Below, one piece after another: positions 14,745 through 21,667 of a DNA stretch of 24,355 nucleotides; position 1 is the first letter of the stretch, and each line of letters opens with the position of its first letter. The position numbers were made by a program, and so were the translations under genes. The notes under the pieces are model-generated. The model was not told the DNA's origin. It saw nothing but the letters and a program-made list of their open reading frames with translations, and searched no databases. This DNA is from JBEKDJ01 sp050014415 (GTDB lineage Bacteria; Desulfobacterota; BSN033; UBA1163), in contig JBEKDJ010000038.1 of NCBI GenBank assembly GCA_050014415.1, forward strand, positions 1 through 24,355. The letters are read 5' to 3'.

Positions 14745-15731
14745 ATGGAAAAAATATCAAAAATTAATACCGTGACCGGGCCGATTTTTCCACATGAGAT
14801 GGGTATTACTCTTGTGCATGAACACGTTATATTTGGGTATGGGGGGTGGTATGCCAATTATTCGATCACGCCATTTGATCGAGAAATGTGCATCAACACT
14901 GCCCTCGATACAATAAAGGAGCTTAAAACATATGGGGTGAAAACGGTTGTCGATGTGACTCCCGGAGATTGTGGACGGGACCCGGAGTTACTCAAAGAGA
15001 TTTCAGAGAAATCTGAGATGAACATTATCTGTTCAACAGGACTTTATACAGAAGGTGATGGAGGTTCTGGATATTTCAAGTTTCGGAAGATGGTGACCGG
15101 TGATGCGACTGACGAAATCTATGAACTATTTGCAAAAGAGATCAAGCAGGGAATTGGGACTACAGGGATTAAACCAGGTGTGATCAAAGTAGCTACAGGC
15201 GATGGAAACATTAGCCCTTACGAAGAGATGGTTCTTCGAGCAGCAGGAAGGGCCCAAAAGGAGACAGAGGTCCCGATTATCACACACACCGGAGGTGATG
15301 CCACGATGGGCATTGAGCAGGCTGACCTCCTTATTTCCGAAGGGGCAGACCCGAAGCGCATATCCATTGGACATATGAATGGTTCCTCGAATATCCAATA
15401 CCATCTTGCCATTGTTGGTAAGGGGGTTTATATTGTTTTTGACAGGTTTGGCACCCAAGCACTTCACCGCTACATGATGGGTCTCGAGGCTTTTGGATTT
15501 TCGGACGAATTGAGCAAAGCCTGCGTCATTGGCTTAATTAGCATTGGGTATGAAAAAAGGATCATGATATCCCATGACTACGTATGGTATTTTCTCGGCA
15601 AGACGCCAATCAATATGAATCCAAGCCATATTTTTAAAAATATCATTCCGGCTCTTAAACAGGCCGGAGTTGCCGACGAGATGATTAGTACGATCATGGT
15701 TGATAACCCGCGAAGGTTATTTACCGGGTGA
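14745..15731 (+). CDS. Phosphotriesterase-family metal-dependent hydrolase (lactonase-like)
   Basis: Amidohydrolase-superfamily TIM-barrel enzyme, 328 residues, with a full binuclear metal site by position: H25-x-H27 (VHEHV), the bridging (carboxylatable) K148 (PGVIKVATG), H181 (ITHTGG), H210 (SIGHMNG) and D278 (ISHDYV). Spacings parallel those known for phosphotriesterase (HxH, then Lys, His about 33 on, His 29 on, Asp about 70 on). The N-terminal TVTGPIFPHEMGITLVHEHV matches phosphotriesterase-like lactonases and related proteins, many of which hydrolyse lactones. ATG at 14745 follows GGAGGAG; an in-frame start at 14640 would run through the hairpin and adds non-homologous residues. Position between transporter genes suggests it opens or cleaves the imported compound in the cytoplasm; no signal peptide is seen. 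Confidence 0.87.
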   Translation: MEKISKINTVTGPIFPHEMGITLVHEHVIFGYGGWYANYSITPFDREMCINTALDTIKELKTYGVKTVVDVTPGDCGRDPELLKEISEKSEMNIICSTGLYTEGDGGSGYFKFRKMVTGDATDEIYELFAKEIKQGIGTTGIKPGVIKVATGDGNISPYEEMVLRAAGRAQKETEVPIITHTGGDATMGIEQADLLISEGADPKRISIGHMNGSSNIQYHLAIVGKGVYIVFDRFGTQALHRYMMGLEAFGFSDELSKACVIGLISIGYEKRIMISHDYVWYFLGKTPINMNPSHIFKNIIPALKQAGVADEMISTIMVDNPRRLFTG

Positions 15732-15777
15732 CGGCATCTAGCGAAATTCATAGAAAGGATGATGTTTAGAGATAAAG

Positions 15778-16653
15778 ATGTTTGATATCACAGGTGAAGC
15801 AATAGCTCAGAGTGTTTTGAATGGGTTCTGCCTAGGTTGGAGTTATATTCTCATTGCTATAGGGCTGAGCCTCATCTTTGGGATTATGAATATCTTGCAA
15901 TTTGCCCACGGTGAAGTATATATGCTCGGATCGTACTGTGTTTATGCCTTCTCTGTCATGGTCGGGCTTAATTTCTTCCTTGCTTTGATCATAAGTATCG
16001 CCTTGATGGCACTGCTTGGCCTTTTCTTGGAAAGATTCATTTTCCGTCCCTTGGGAGGGGAACTCTTAACCACCCTCATTGTTTCCCTGGGACTGATGAT
16101 CATCTTACAAGCAGGTGTGCAAGTGGGGTTCGGGGTTACTCCAAAAAGCTATCCCATTATTTCGCATGCCGCTGTCGCTAATATCATGGGAATGAAAATG
16201 GCGGCTGACAGACTTATGGTAGTAGGCATTAGCATTGCCGCCATTTTAGGATTATTTTTTGGCCTCAAAAAGACGAAATTAGGCCAGGCGCTCATCGCAT
16301 CTGCCCAGCACTTTGCTGCTGCCCGCTTAATGGGGATCAATCCTAATCACATGGCAGCCACCGCCATGGCCATTGGCAGTGCCTTAGCCGCTGTGGCGGG
16401 AGGTCTAATGGGAAGCATATTTCGATTTGACCCATTCATGGGAGGGGCGGCTCTCCTAAAGGGGCTTATCGTTGTCATTACAGGAGGCAAAGATAGTATT
16501 CTAGGGGTCGTTTTGGCAGGTCTGCTTGTCGGTCTCGTGGACGGGATTTTTCCTGTTCTATTCGGTCCTGCAGTCGCCTCAATAGCATCATTAGTTATAG
16601 TCGTTATCATTTTATTAATTAGACCTCAGGGGTTTCTGGGACATGCCCAATAG
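15778..16653 (+). CDS. livH: Liv-type ABC transporter permease (LivH family)
   Basis: Inner-membrane permease subunit of a branched-chain amino acid-type importer, 291 residues with about eight hydrophobic segments. Typical landmarks are LNGFCLGWSYILIAIGLSLIFG at the start, MNILQFAHGEVYMLG (about 38-52), the cytoplasmic coupling region KLGQALIASAQHFAAARLMGIN (about 166-187), the AGGLMGSIF segment, and the C-terminal IRPQGFLG. The start ATG has only a weak AGAGA upstream. It begins 46 bases after the hydrolase gene and overlaps livM by 11 bases. Coupling-region residues SAQHF differ from the usual TAQNRE but keep the AA..MGIN core. The substrate is set by the binding protein and is not known. 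Confidence 0.93.
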   Translation: MFDITGEAIAQSVLNGFCLGWSYILIAIGLSLIFGIMNILQFAHGEVYMLGSYCVYAFSVMVGLNFFLALIISIALMALLGLFLERFIFRPLGGELLTTLIVSLGLMIILQAGVQVGFGVTPKSYPIISHAAVANIMGMKMAADRLMVVGISIAAILGLFFGLKKTKLGQALIASAQHFAAARLMGINPNHMAATAMAIGSALAAVAGGLMGSIFRFDPFMGGAALLKGLIVVITGGKDSILGVVLAGLLVGLVDGIFPVLFGPAVASIASLVIVVIILLIRPQGFLGHAQ

Positions 16654-17659
16654 GAAGTTAACTAAATCATTCACTTTGGTCGTGTTTATCGCCTTTATGT
16701 TCTTATATCCAATTTTGTCTAGAAATATGTACTGGATTCATATTCTTTCCATTGTTTTTATCAATGTTCTCCTAACTTCTAGCTTACGGACCATTAATCT
16801 GACGGGAGATGTTTCTCTGGGGACAGGCGGCTTTTTGCTTGTTGGAGCCTATGGTTCAGCCCTGTTGGCGATGAAGTTGGGACTTTCCGTATGGCTAAGT
16901 ATGTTACTCGGTGGCTTGATGACCGCTATCACGGCTTTCTTATTAGGGTTTGTTGTCATGAGGACAAAGGGGGTTTATTTTTCTATCATGACCCTCCTGG
17001 TATCTGAGATCCTCAGATTGACCATGTGGTATTGGAAAGATTTGTCGGGTGGGTCGCAGGGCTTGAACGATATTCCTCGACCAAATGCGATTACCATTTT
17101 TGGATTGAAAACCATCACGTTTGATACCAGATTTACAATGTATTATTTCATACTTGTTATAGTTGCTTTATGTCTTCTCGCCCTTTTCCGCCTCGAACGC
17201 TCACTCGGACTTCCTTGGACGGCTCTGAAAAAGAGTGATGTCCTGTCTGAATCGATAGGAATTGATGTTTCTGGCTATCGGCATGTTGCGTTTGTCATCA
17301 GCTGCTTCTTCACGGGGATTGCGGGTGCTCTGTTTGCACACTACATGGGATTACTGGAGGCCAGCGAACTCGGAAAATTTGCGATGCTGTCCTCAATATA
17401 TATTATTATCTATATGGTAGTTGGTGGTGCAGGATCCTTTTGGGGTCCTATCCTGGGTGCTGGCCTTCTAACAATCATGCCTGAGATATTTCGACCACTA
17501 AAAGAGTATCAGCCTATATTTTTTGGGTTACTGGTAATCCTCATCATGTTCTTCATGCGGCAGGGACTTGTCAGTCTACCTCATAATCTTAGGATAGGGT
17601 GGATAAGGGTAGGGCGGCATCTGAAAAAGTACGCCGTCCAGAGAGTTAGCTCTAGATAG
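16643..17659 (+). CDS. livM: Liv-type ABC transporter permease (LivM family)
   Basis: Second membrane permease, 338 residues with about nine hydrophobic segments. It shows the LivM pattern: NLTGDVSLGTGGFLLVGAYGS (about 53-73), RTKGVYFSIMTLLVSEILRL (about 108-127) with GGSQGLNDIP after it, and the cytoplasmic coupling stretch LKKSDVLSESIGIDVSGYRHVAF with FTGIAGALFAHYMG next. The C-terminal tail is basic. The ATG overlaps the last 11 bases of livH, so translation is probably coupled. The livG start follows after 18 bases. Confidence 0.93.
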   Translation: MPNRKLTKSFTLVVFIAFMFLYPILSRNMYWIHILSIVFINVLLTSSLRTINLTGDVSLGTGGFLLVGAYGSALLAMKLGLSVWLSMLLGGLMTAITAFLLGFVVMRTKGVYFSIMTLLVSEILRLTMWYWKDLSGGSQGLNDIPRPNAITIFGLKTITFDTRFTMYYFILVIVALCLLALFRLERSLGLPWTALKKSDVLSESIGIDVSGYRHVAFVISCFFTGIAGALFAHYMGLLEASELGKFAMLSSIYIIIYMVVGGAGSFWGPILGAGLLTIMPEIFRPLKEYQPIFFGLLVILIMFFMRQGLVSLPHNLRIGWIRVGRHLKKYAVQRVSSR

Positions 17660-17677
17660 AGCCAAGGAGCCTTACTA

Positions 17678-18448
17678 TTGCTTGAAATTAATAATCTGTC
17701 AAAACACTTCGGAGGTCTGGCAGCGGTTGCCAATCTGGACTTGAATGTTAAGGGGGGAGAAATATTCGGTATCATTGGCCCCAATGGTGCCGGTAAGAGC
17801 ACCATTCTTAATATGATAGACGGTTATCTCAGGCCGACCAGTGGCAAGGTGATTTTTAAGGAAGAAGATGTAACATCTTGTGCACCCCATGAGCGTGCAC
17901 GAAGAGGTATCGCACGCGTTTTCCAATCGAACATCCTTTTTTCGGATATTCCTGCGATGACAAACGTACGGATCGGCTGCTACTTGCACTCCGGTATTCG
18001 TTTTTGGGCATCCTTTTTGGGCATTAAAAAGAGGATTGACAGGCAGGAGATGCTCTTATACGAAAAGGCTGAAGAAATCTTGAAGTTTGTTGGTCTCTAT
18101 GAGGAGAGGGAAAAGGAAGCGGCGAGTTTGGCCCATGCAAGCCAGCGCAGGTTATGCCTTGCCATAGCCCTTGCTGTCGATCCTTCTCTTTTACTTCTGG
18201 ATGAGCCCTTAGCAGGAATGACTGCCGAAGAGGTAGCATCGATGCTAATTGTGGTTCGCGGACTGAGGGAAAAGAAAGGAATCACATTTATCATAGTGGA
18301 ACACAATATGAAAGCAATTATGAGGCTATGTGACCGTATCGCTGTGATCAATTATGGAAAGAAGATTGCTGAAGGTCCGCCAACGGAGATAAGTAAGAAC
18401 CCGGAAGTAATCGAAGCTTACCTTGGAGCAGCAGAACATGCTATTTAG
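17678..18448 (+). CDS. livG: Liv-type ABC transporter ATPase (LivG family) with degenerate signature motif
   Basis: Cytoplasmic ATP-binding subunit, 256 residues, starting at a TTG (17678) eight bases after AAGGAG. Walker A GPNGAGKST (34-42), Q-loop Q83 (RVFQSN), Walker B LLLLDEP (171-177) and H-loop H209 (VEHNM) are all present. The C-terminal NPEVIEAYLG matches LivG. The ABC signature is abnormal: where LivG usually reads LSYGQQRR or similar, this protein has LAHASQRR (151-158), losing the conserved Gly and the first Gln. The ATP site completed by this motif, with LivF's Walker A, may hydrolyse poorly. It overlaps the livF start by 11 bases. No internal stop or frameshift, so it is a functional gene as far as can be seen. 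Confidence 0.92.
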   Translation: MLEINNLSKHFGGLAAVANLDLNVKGGEIFGIIGPNGAGKSTILNMIDGYLRPTSGKVIFKEEDVTSCAPHERARRGIARVFQSNILFSDIPAMTNVRIGCYLHSGIRFWASFLGIKKRIDRQEMLLYEKAEEILKFVGLYEEREKEAASLAHASQRRLCLAIALAVDPSLLLLDEPLAGMTAEEVASMLIVVRGLREKKGITFIIVEHNMKAIMRLCDRIAVINYGKKIAEGPPTEISKNPEVIEAYLGAAEHAI

Positions 18449-19142
18449 CGTTAAGGAGCTGAAAGTTAATTACAAGGGAGCACAAATAGTGAAAGGTATC
18501 TCTCTGGAAGTGGATAAGGGGGAAATAGTAACCCTGATTGGAAGCAATGGGGCTGGCAAGACAACAACTTTAATAACAATATCTGGATTAAAAGCTCCTG
18601 AATCCGGTGAGATCTGGTTTAAAGGGCAAAGAATGGAGCATGCATCAACGGAAGCGATCGTCAAGACCGGCATTAGTCACATCCCGCAAGGGAGATGGGT
18701 TTTCCCTTATATGACGGTTATGGAAAATCTCATGATAGGCGCCTATGTGCAAAAAGATAAGCAACAGATCAATGAGGAATTGGAAAAGATTTTTATGCGA
18801 TTTCCGGTGTTGAAAGGAAGAAAAAAACAACTGGCAAGGACCCTTAGCGGCGGCGAACAACAGATGTTGGTTATCGGCCGCAGTTTGATGTCGAATCCAG
18901 AGTTGCTTCTCATGGATGAACCTTCTCTCGGACTTTCTCCGATGATGGTCCGAGAAATAGGTAGAATTACGATCGATATCAACCAACGTGGTACGAGTGT
19001 CTTGCTGGTAGAACAAAACGCCCAGTTAGCTCTCACAGTTGCCAATAAAGGCTATGTAATGGAGATGGGAAACATAATTTTGCAGGGACAGTGTGAGGAG
19101 CTATTAAACAGCGAACAAGTAAAAAGAGCCTATCTGAGCTAA
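18438..19142 (+). CDS. livF: Liv-type ABC transporter ATPase (LivF family)
   Basis: Second ATPase, 234 residues, pairing with LivG. Walker A GSNGAGKTT (35-43), Q84 (HIPQGRWVFPYMTVMENL), intact signature LSGGE (136-140), Walker B ELLLMDEP (155-162), and the family-typical VEQN (191-194) in place of the H-loop. ATG at 18438 lies nine bases after GGAG and overlaps the end of livG; a TTG five codons earlier is a less likely start. The signature here is normal, unlike that of LivG. The next gene begins 10 bases after its stop. Confidence 0.93.
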   Translation: MLFSVKELKVNYKGAQIVKGISLEVDKGEIVTLIGSNGAGKTTTLITISGLKAPESGEIWFKGQRMEHASTEAIVKTGISHIPQGRWVFPYMTVMENLMIGAYVQKDKQQINEELEKIFMRFPVLKGRKKQLARTLSGGEQQMLVIGRSLMSNPELLLMDEPSLGLSPMMVREIGRITIDINQRGTSVLLVEQNAQLALTVANKGYVMEMGNIILQGQCEELLNSEQVKRAYLS

Positions 19143-19152
19143 TGGAAGGATT

Positions 19153-19578
19153 ATGTCTAATTTTGAAGCAGCCGGAGGTCGAATTATGGGTATTCGTTTC
19201 TTAGATCCAAGACATATAAGACGTTTTTGTGAAGGTATCAGCAGTGATCCGGAGTTTAAGTTGGCTGCCAAGTTCATGTCGCAAAATATTCTTTTGGGCG
19301 TTGGTGATTCAAAGTGCATCGTCAGCATTCGGGATGGCATCGTAGCAGAATTTAATCTTTCCCCTACTTTTATGGACTCTTGGGATTTTTCAATAAGGGC
19401 CACAACTGAATCGTGGGAGAAATTATTGAGCCCTTTGCCACCTGCATTCTATCACGGTCTATTTGCAGGAATGCATCGTGGCACCTTCAGCCTCGACGGG
19501 AACCTCGAAGCAGCATTTGCTCACTTTTGGGCGGTCAATCGGATGTTGGATGTTATGAGACAGCTACAGAACGGATAA
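19153..19578 (+). CDS. SCP2-like (sterol carrier protein 2 domain) small protein
   Basis: 141-residue soluble protein with the pattern of bacterial SCP2-like domains: a strand-rich middle (CIVSIRDGIVAEFN, 55-68), FSIRATTESWEKLLSP (79-94) equivalent to the common I.g....W..ll, and FYHGLFAGMHRGTFSLDGNLEAAFAHFWAVNRMLDVMR (about 99-136) equivalent to the terminal helix and small strand. SCP2 domains bind acyl chains, acyl-CoA or hydrophobic small molecules; no catalytic motif is visible. AAGGA precedes the ATG. It sits 10 bases after livF and 36 bases before the alpha/beta hydrolase start, so it is likely a partner of that hydrolase, perhaps presenting or buffering the substrate. Assignment rests on pattern recognition by eye only. 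Confidence 0.6.
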   Translation: MSNFEAAGGRIMGIRFLDPRHIRRFCEGISSDPEFKLAAKFMSQNILLGVGDSKCIVSIRDGIVAEFNLSPTFMDSWDFSIRATTESWEKLLSPLPPAFYHGLFAGMHRGTFSLDGNLEAAFAHFWAVNRMLDVMRQLQNG

Positions 19579-19614
19579 TTGTTATTAAGAAGAGAAATCA
19601 TAGGGGGCCAAGTA

Positions 19615-20514
19615 ATGGCAAAATTCGAGGGGATAACAGGAAAATATGTTTATGTTAAAGCTCAAGGTAGAGAATATCGGGTATACTTTGAAGAAAATGG
19701 GAAAGGGATTCCTATTGTTTGCCAGCATACCGCTGGATCAGATGGTCAACAATGGCGCCATTTCATAAATGATGAGGAAATTACTTCGAAATATCGAGTT
19801 ATTGTTCCCGATCTTCCGTATCACGGCAAGTCTCTTCCTCCCGAATCAGTGGAGTGGTGGAAGGAAGAATATGTAGCGACGAAGGCTTTCCTGATCGATT
19901 TTCATGTGGCATTTAATCATGCACTGGGACTCGAGAGACCAGTCTTCATCGGCGTGTCTGTGGGAGGGAATTTGGCGGCTGACTTGGCGCTGGATTGCCC
20001 GGATGAATATAGAGCGGTCATTGGGGTCGAATCGACAATGGGAGGAAACAGCTCTCCTGGCTTGGCAACTGAATATGATGATCGATCAGGGACGGTGATC
20101 AGCGGCCGGTCTACCCTGAATTGGTGGCATCATCCGAGGATAAGTGATGACTTCAAGTATGCAGCAATGTTTTATATGATGAGCCCAACCAGTCCAGAAA
20201 AATATAGGCGAGAAACTGCCTGGAAGTGCAGTCAAAGTGTTCCAGCTGTATTCAAAGGAGATGTATATTACTTCTTCTTCGAGCATGACCTAACAGGGAA
20301 GGCTCAACACATTGATACCTCGCGTGTTTCCATATATTTTCTTACAGGTGATTCGGATCCTGCTGTCTCCATCGAGGACACGAGGAAATTGGTTGAAGAG
20401 ATCAAAGGTGCGAAGTTCGTAGTCATGAAGGGCCTAGGTCACTTCGGGATGAGCGAGAATTTTGATGCTTTCAAACAATATATTATGCCAATACTTAATC
20501 AAATTGCGAGCTAA
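19615..20514 (+). CDS. Alpha/beta-hydrolase fold enzyme (esterase or C-C/ester hydrolase)
   Basis: 299-residue alpha/beta hydrolase. Nucleophile elbow G113-V-S115-V-G-G118, acid D246 or D248 in LTGDSDP, and base H276 in KGLGHFG. The oxyanion region is IVCQHTAGSDGQQWRHF (34-50), followed by VIVPDLPYHGKS (62-73). A cap of about 90 residues lies between strand 6 and the acid (140-230) and is rich in W, Y and F. ATG at 19615 follows AGGGGG by seven bases; an in-frame TTG at 19579 is less likely. It is the last gene of the operon series. With the lactonase-like gene it supplies the second hydrolytic step of the presumed pathway; whether it cuts an ester, thioester or C-C bond cannot be told. Confidence 0.86.
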   Translation: MAKFEGITGKYVYVKAQGREYRVYFEENGKGIPIVCQHTAGSDGQQWRHFINDEEITSKYRVIVPDLPYHGKSLPPESVEWWKEEYVATKAFLIDFHVAFNHALGLERPVFIGVSVGGNLAADLALDCPDEYRAVIGVESTMGGNSSPGLATEYDDRSGTVISGRSTLNWWHHPRISDDFKYAAMFYMMSPTSPEKYRRETAWKCSQSVPAVFKGDVYYFFFEHDLTGKAQHIDTSRVSIYFLTGDSDPAVSIEDTRKLVEEIKGAKFVVMKGLGHFGMSENFDAFKQYIMPILNQIAS

Positions 20515-20569
20515 GCTAAAGCAAAAAGAGAATGAGTAGAATGGAAATAAGGAAAGTCCATGTGTATGC

Positions 20570-20583
20570 ATCATTCGAATGAT
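20570..20583. repeat. Perfect 14-base palindrome
   Basis: ATCATTCGAATGAT, uninterrupted dyad 56 bases after the alpha/beta hydrolase stop. It could be a regulator site or chance in AT-rich DNA; no gene start lies close enough to decide. Confidence 0.35.
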
Positions 20584-21044
20584 TTACTAACGAGAGACAA
20601 CAATGTTTGTGTCTCGCAAGTTCGATGAATAAGCCCAGCGGCCAATTGGTTTGTTCTTGTCGGCCTGACCAACAGTTTTTCGATTTTCGCCTGGATCTCC
20701 GCCCTTTCTGGATTGCTTTCCCAATTTTGCCATTCATCTGTGCTATGCTATGTGGAGACTAAAATCAAATTGCGAGGGCCTCCGGATTTTTTCAATGTCT
20801 CTCCTGAAATATGCCTCTTGGCGCCAATTGCTTTTTTCCTCAATTCCTAAAGTTATTTCAAAAAATCTGATGCCTTCCTTTCTTGACCTTTCTTGAAGGG
20901 GTGGGTAGTAGTGATATTCGCAGATGAGACTCTAGAATTGGTCAACTCCGGTCTGATAATTTCTTGCCCTTACTGTTAAAAATTCTCGAATATTGCCATG
21001 CCTTCATAATGAGGTAGCTTCAAAATAGGGTCCTTTTCTCACTA

Positions 21045-21057
21045 GAATACGGTATTC
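21045..21057. promoter_or_regulatory. Dyad upstream of the PerR-like gene, possible autoregulatory operator
   Basis: GAATAC-G-GTATTC has 6+6 perfect arms with a single central base, 75 bases before the repressor start. Its size and the GAAT/ATTC halves resemble Fur-family boxes in general form, and the repeat before the catalase gene shares the GAAT/ATTC ends. Binding by the neighbouring PerR-like protein is inference. Confidence 0.4.
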
Positions 21058-21132
21058 ACCCTATTTCTTTCTTAATCAAAAACGAGATATCATCATTTGG
21101 TAATCGGAATGGGTCCAGATTGACGGAAATTC

Positions 21133-21549
21133 ATGAAAGAATCGATTACCAAGAAGCTGAGAGAAAAGGGATTGAAATTAACCCCCCAGAGGCTGGCAGT
21201 CATTGAAGTGTTAGTCGACAAAACTCCTCTTCATCCAAGTGCGAACCTTATCTTGCAGGAAGCAAGAAAAAGGGCCAAGAGGCTGAGTCTATCCACGGTC
21301 TACGCCACTCTGAATGAATTTTCTAAACATGGAATGATTAAAATGCTCGAGTTTGACAAAATGGAAAACCGTTATGAGGCAAACATGACAGAGCACATCA
21401 ATCTCATCTGCAAGGGGTGTAAGAAAATTATGGATTACAAGCCCCCCTTTATCATAGATACCAGTCAGATTGCCCAAAAATGCCGTTTCCGGGTAATTGA
21501 TAGCAGGTTGGAATATTACGGGTATTGTCAAGCGTGTAGGAAGAGGTAA
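21133..21549 (+). CDS. Fur-family repressor, PerR-like, with altered regulatory metal site
   Basis: 138-residue transcriptional repressor of the Fur/PerR family. An N-terminal winged helix (LKLTPQRLAVIEVL; LSLSTVYATLNEF) precedes the dimerisation domain. The structural zinc site is complete: C93-x2-C96 and C132-x2-C135. Aligned to the PerR regulatory site (His37, Asp85, His91, His93, Asp104), with spacing that fits exactly, the residues are H34, E82, H88, N90 and D101. Two ligands are thus changed: Asp to Glu and the second His of HxH to Asn. H34 and H88, equivalent to the histidines oxidised by peroxide in PerR, remain. Upstream is only a weak GGAAA. It immediately precedes the catalase gene, the usual neighbour of PerR, and likely represses it until peroxide appears. 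Confidence 0.88.
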   Translation: MKESITKKLREKGLKLTPQRLAVIEVLVDKTPLHPSANLILQEARKRAKRLSLSTVYATLNEFSKHGMIKMLEFDKMENRYEANMTEHINLICKGCKKIMDYKPPFIIDTSQIAQKCRFRVIDSRLEYYGYCQACRKR

Positions 21550-21556
21550 GCCTCTT
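21541..21556 (+). other. Hairpin enclosing the stop codon of the PerR-like gene
   Basis: AAGAGG-TAAG-CCTCTT, perfect 6-pair stem with the TAA stop in its loop, followed at 21568-21573 by a run of T (GTTTTT). The spacer between stem and T-run is 11 bases, so it is a poor intrinsic terminator; partial termination before the catalase gene is possible. Confidence 0.35.
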
Positions 21557-21585
21557 AGGCCAAAAAAGTTTTTAAGTCTAATTCG

Positions 21586-21607
21586 GAATCATTCCAGATT
21601 ATGATTC
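21586..21607. promoter_or_regulatory. Inverted repeat upstream of the catalase gene, probable PerR operator
   Basis: GAATCAT (21586-21592) and ATGATTC (21601-21607) are perfect 7-base arms separated by 8 bases. The left part is also an 11-base dyad, GGAATCATTCC (21585-21595). It stands about 60 bases before the catalase start, right for a repressor site overlapping the promoter. The adjacent PerR-like protein is the natural binder, by context. Confidence 0.5.
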
Positions 21608-21667
21608 TGAGGAGAAGGCGAGTAAGTCTCAGATAGTCACAAATCCACAAAAAGGAGGTAAATGAAA

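Larger units (their letters stand above)
20515..21132. other. 618-base intergenic region without a supported gene
   Basis: This stretch between the operon end and the PerR-like gene has no convincing gene on either strand. It contains a perfect 14-base palindrome ATCATTCGAATGAT at 20570-20583, a 6-pair stem GAGACA/TGTCTC at 20594-20599 and 20610-20615 with no U-run, and the GAATAC-G-GTATTC dyad at 21045-21057. The rest is AT-rich with no recognisable small-RNA fold. Confidence 0.6.

Noticed and set aside
20516..20737. Minus-strand open frame of 73 codons after the alpha/beta hydrolase
   Set aside because: No ribosome binding site, no recognisable domain and a shadow-like composition; kept as non-coding.
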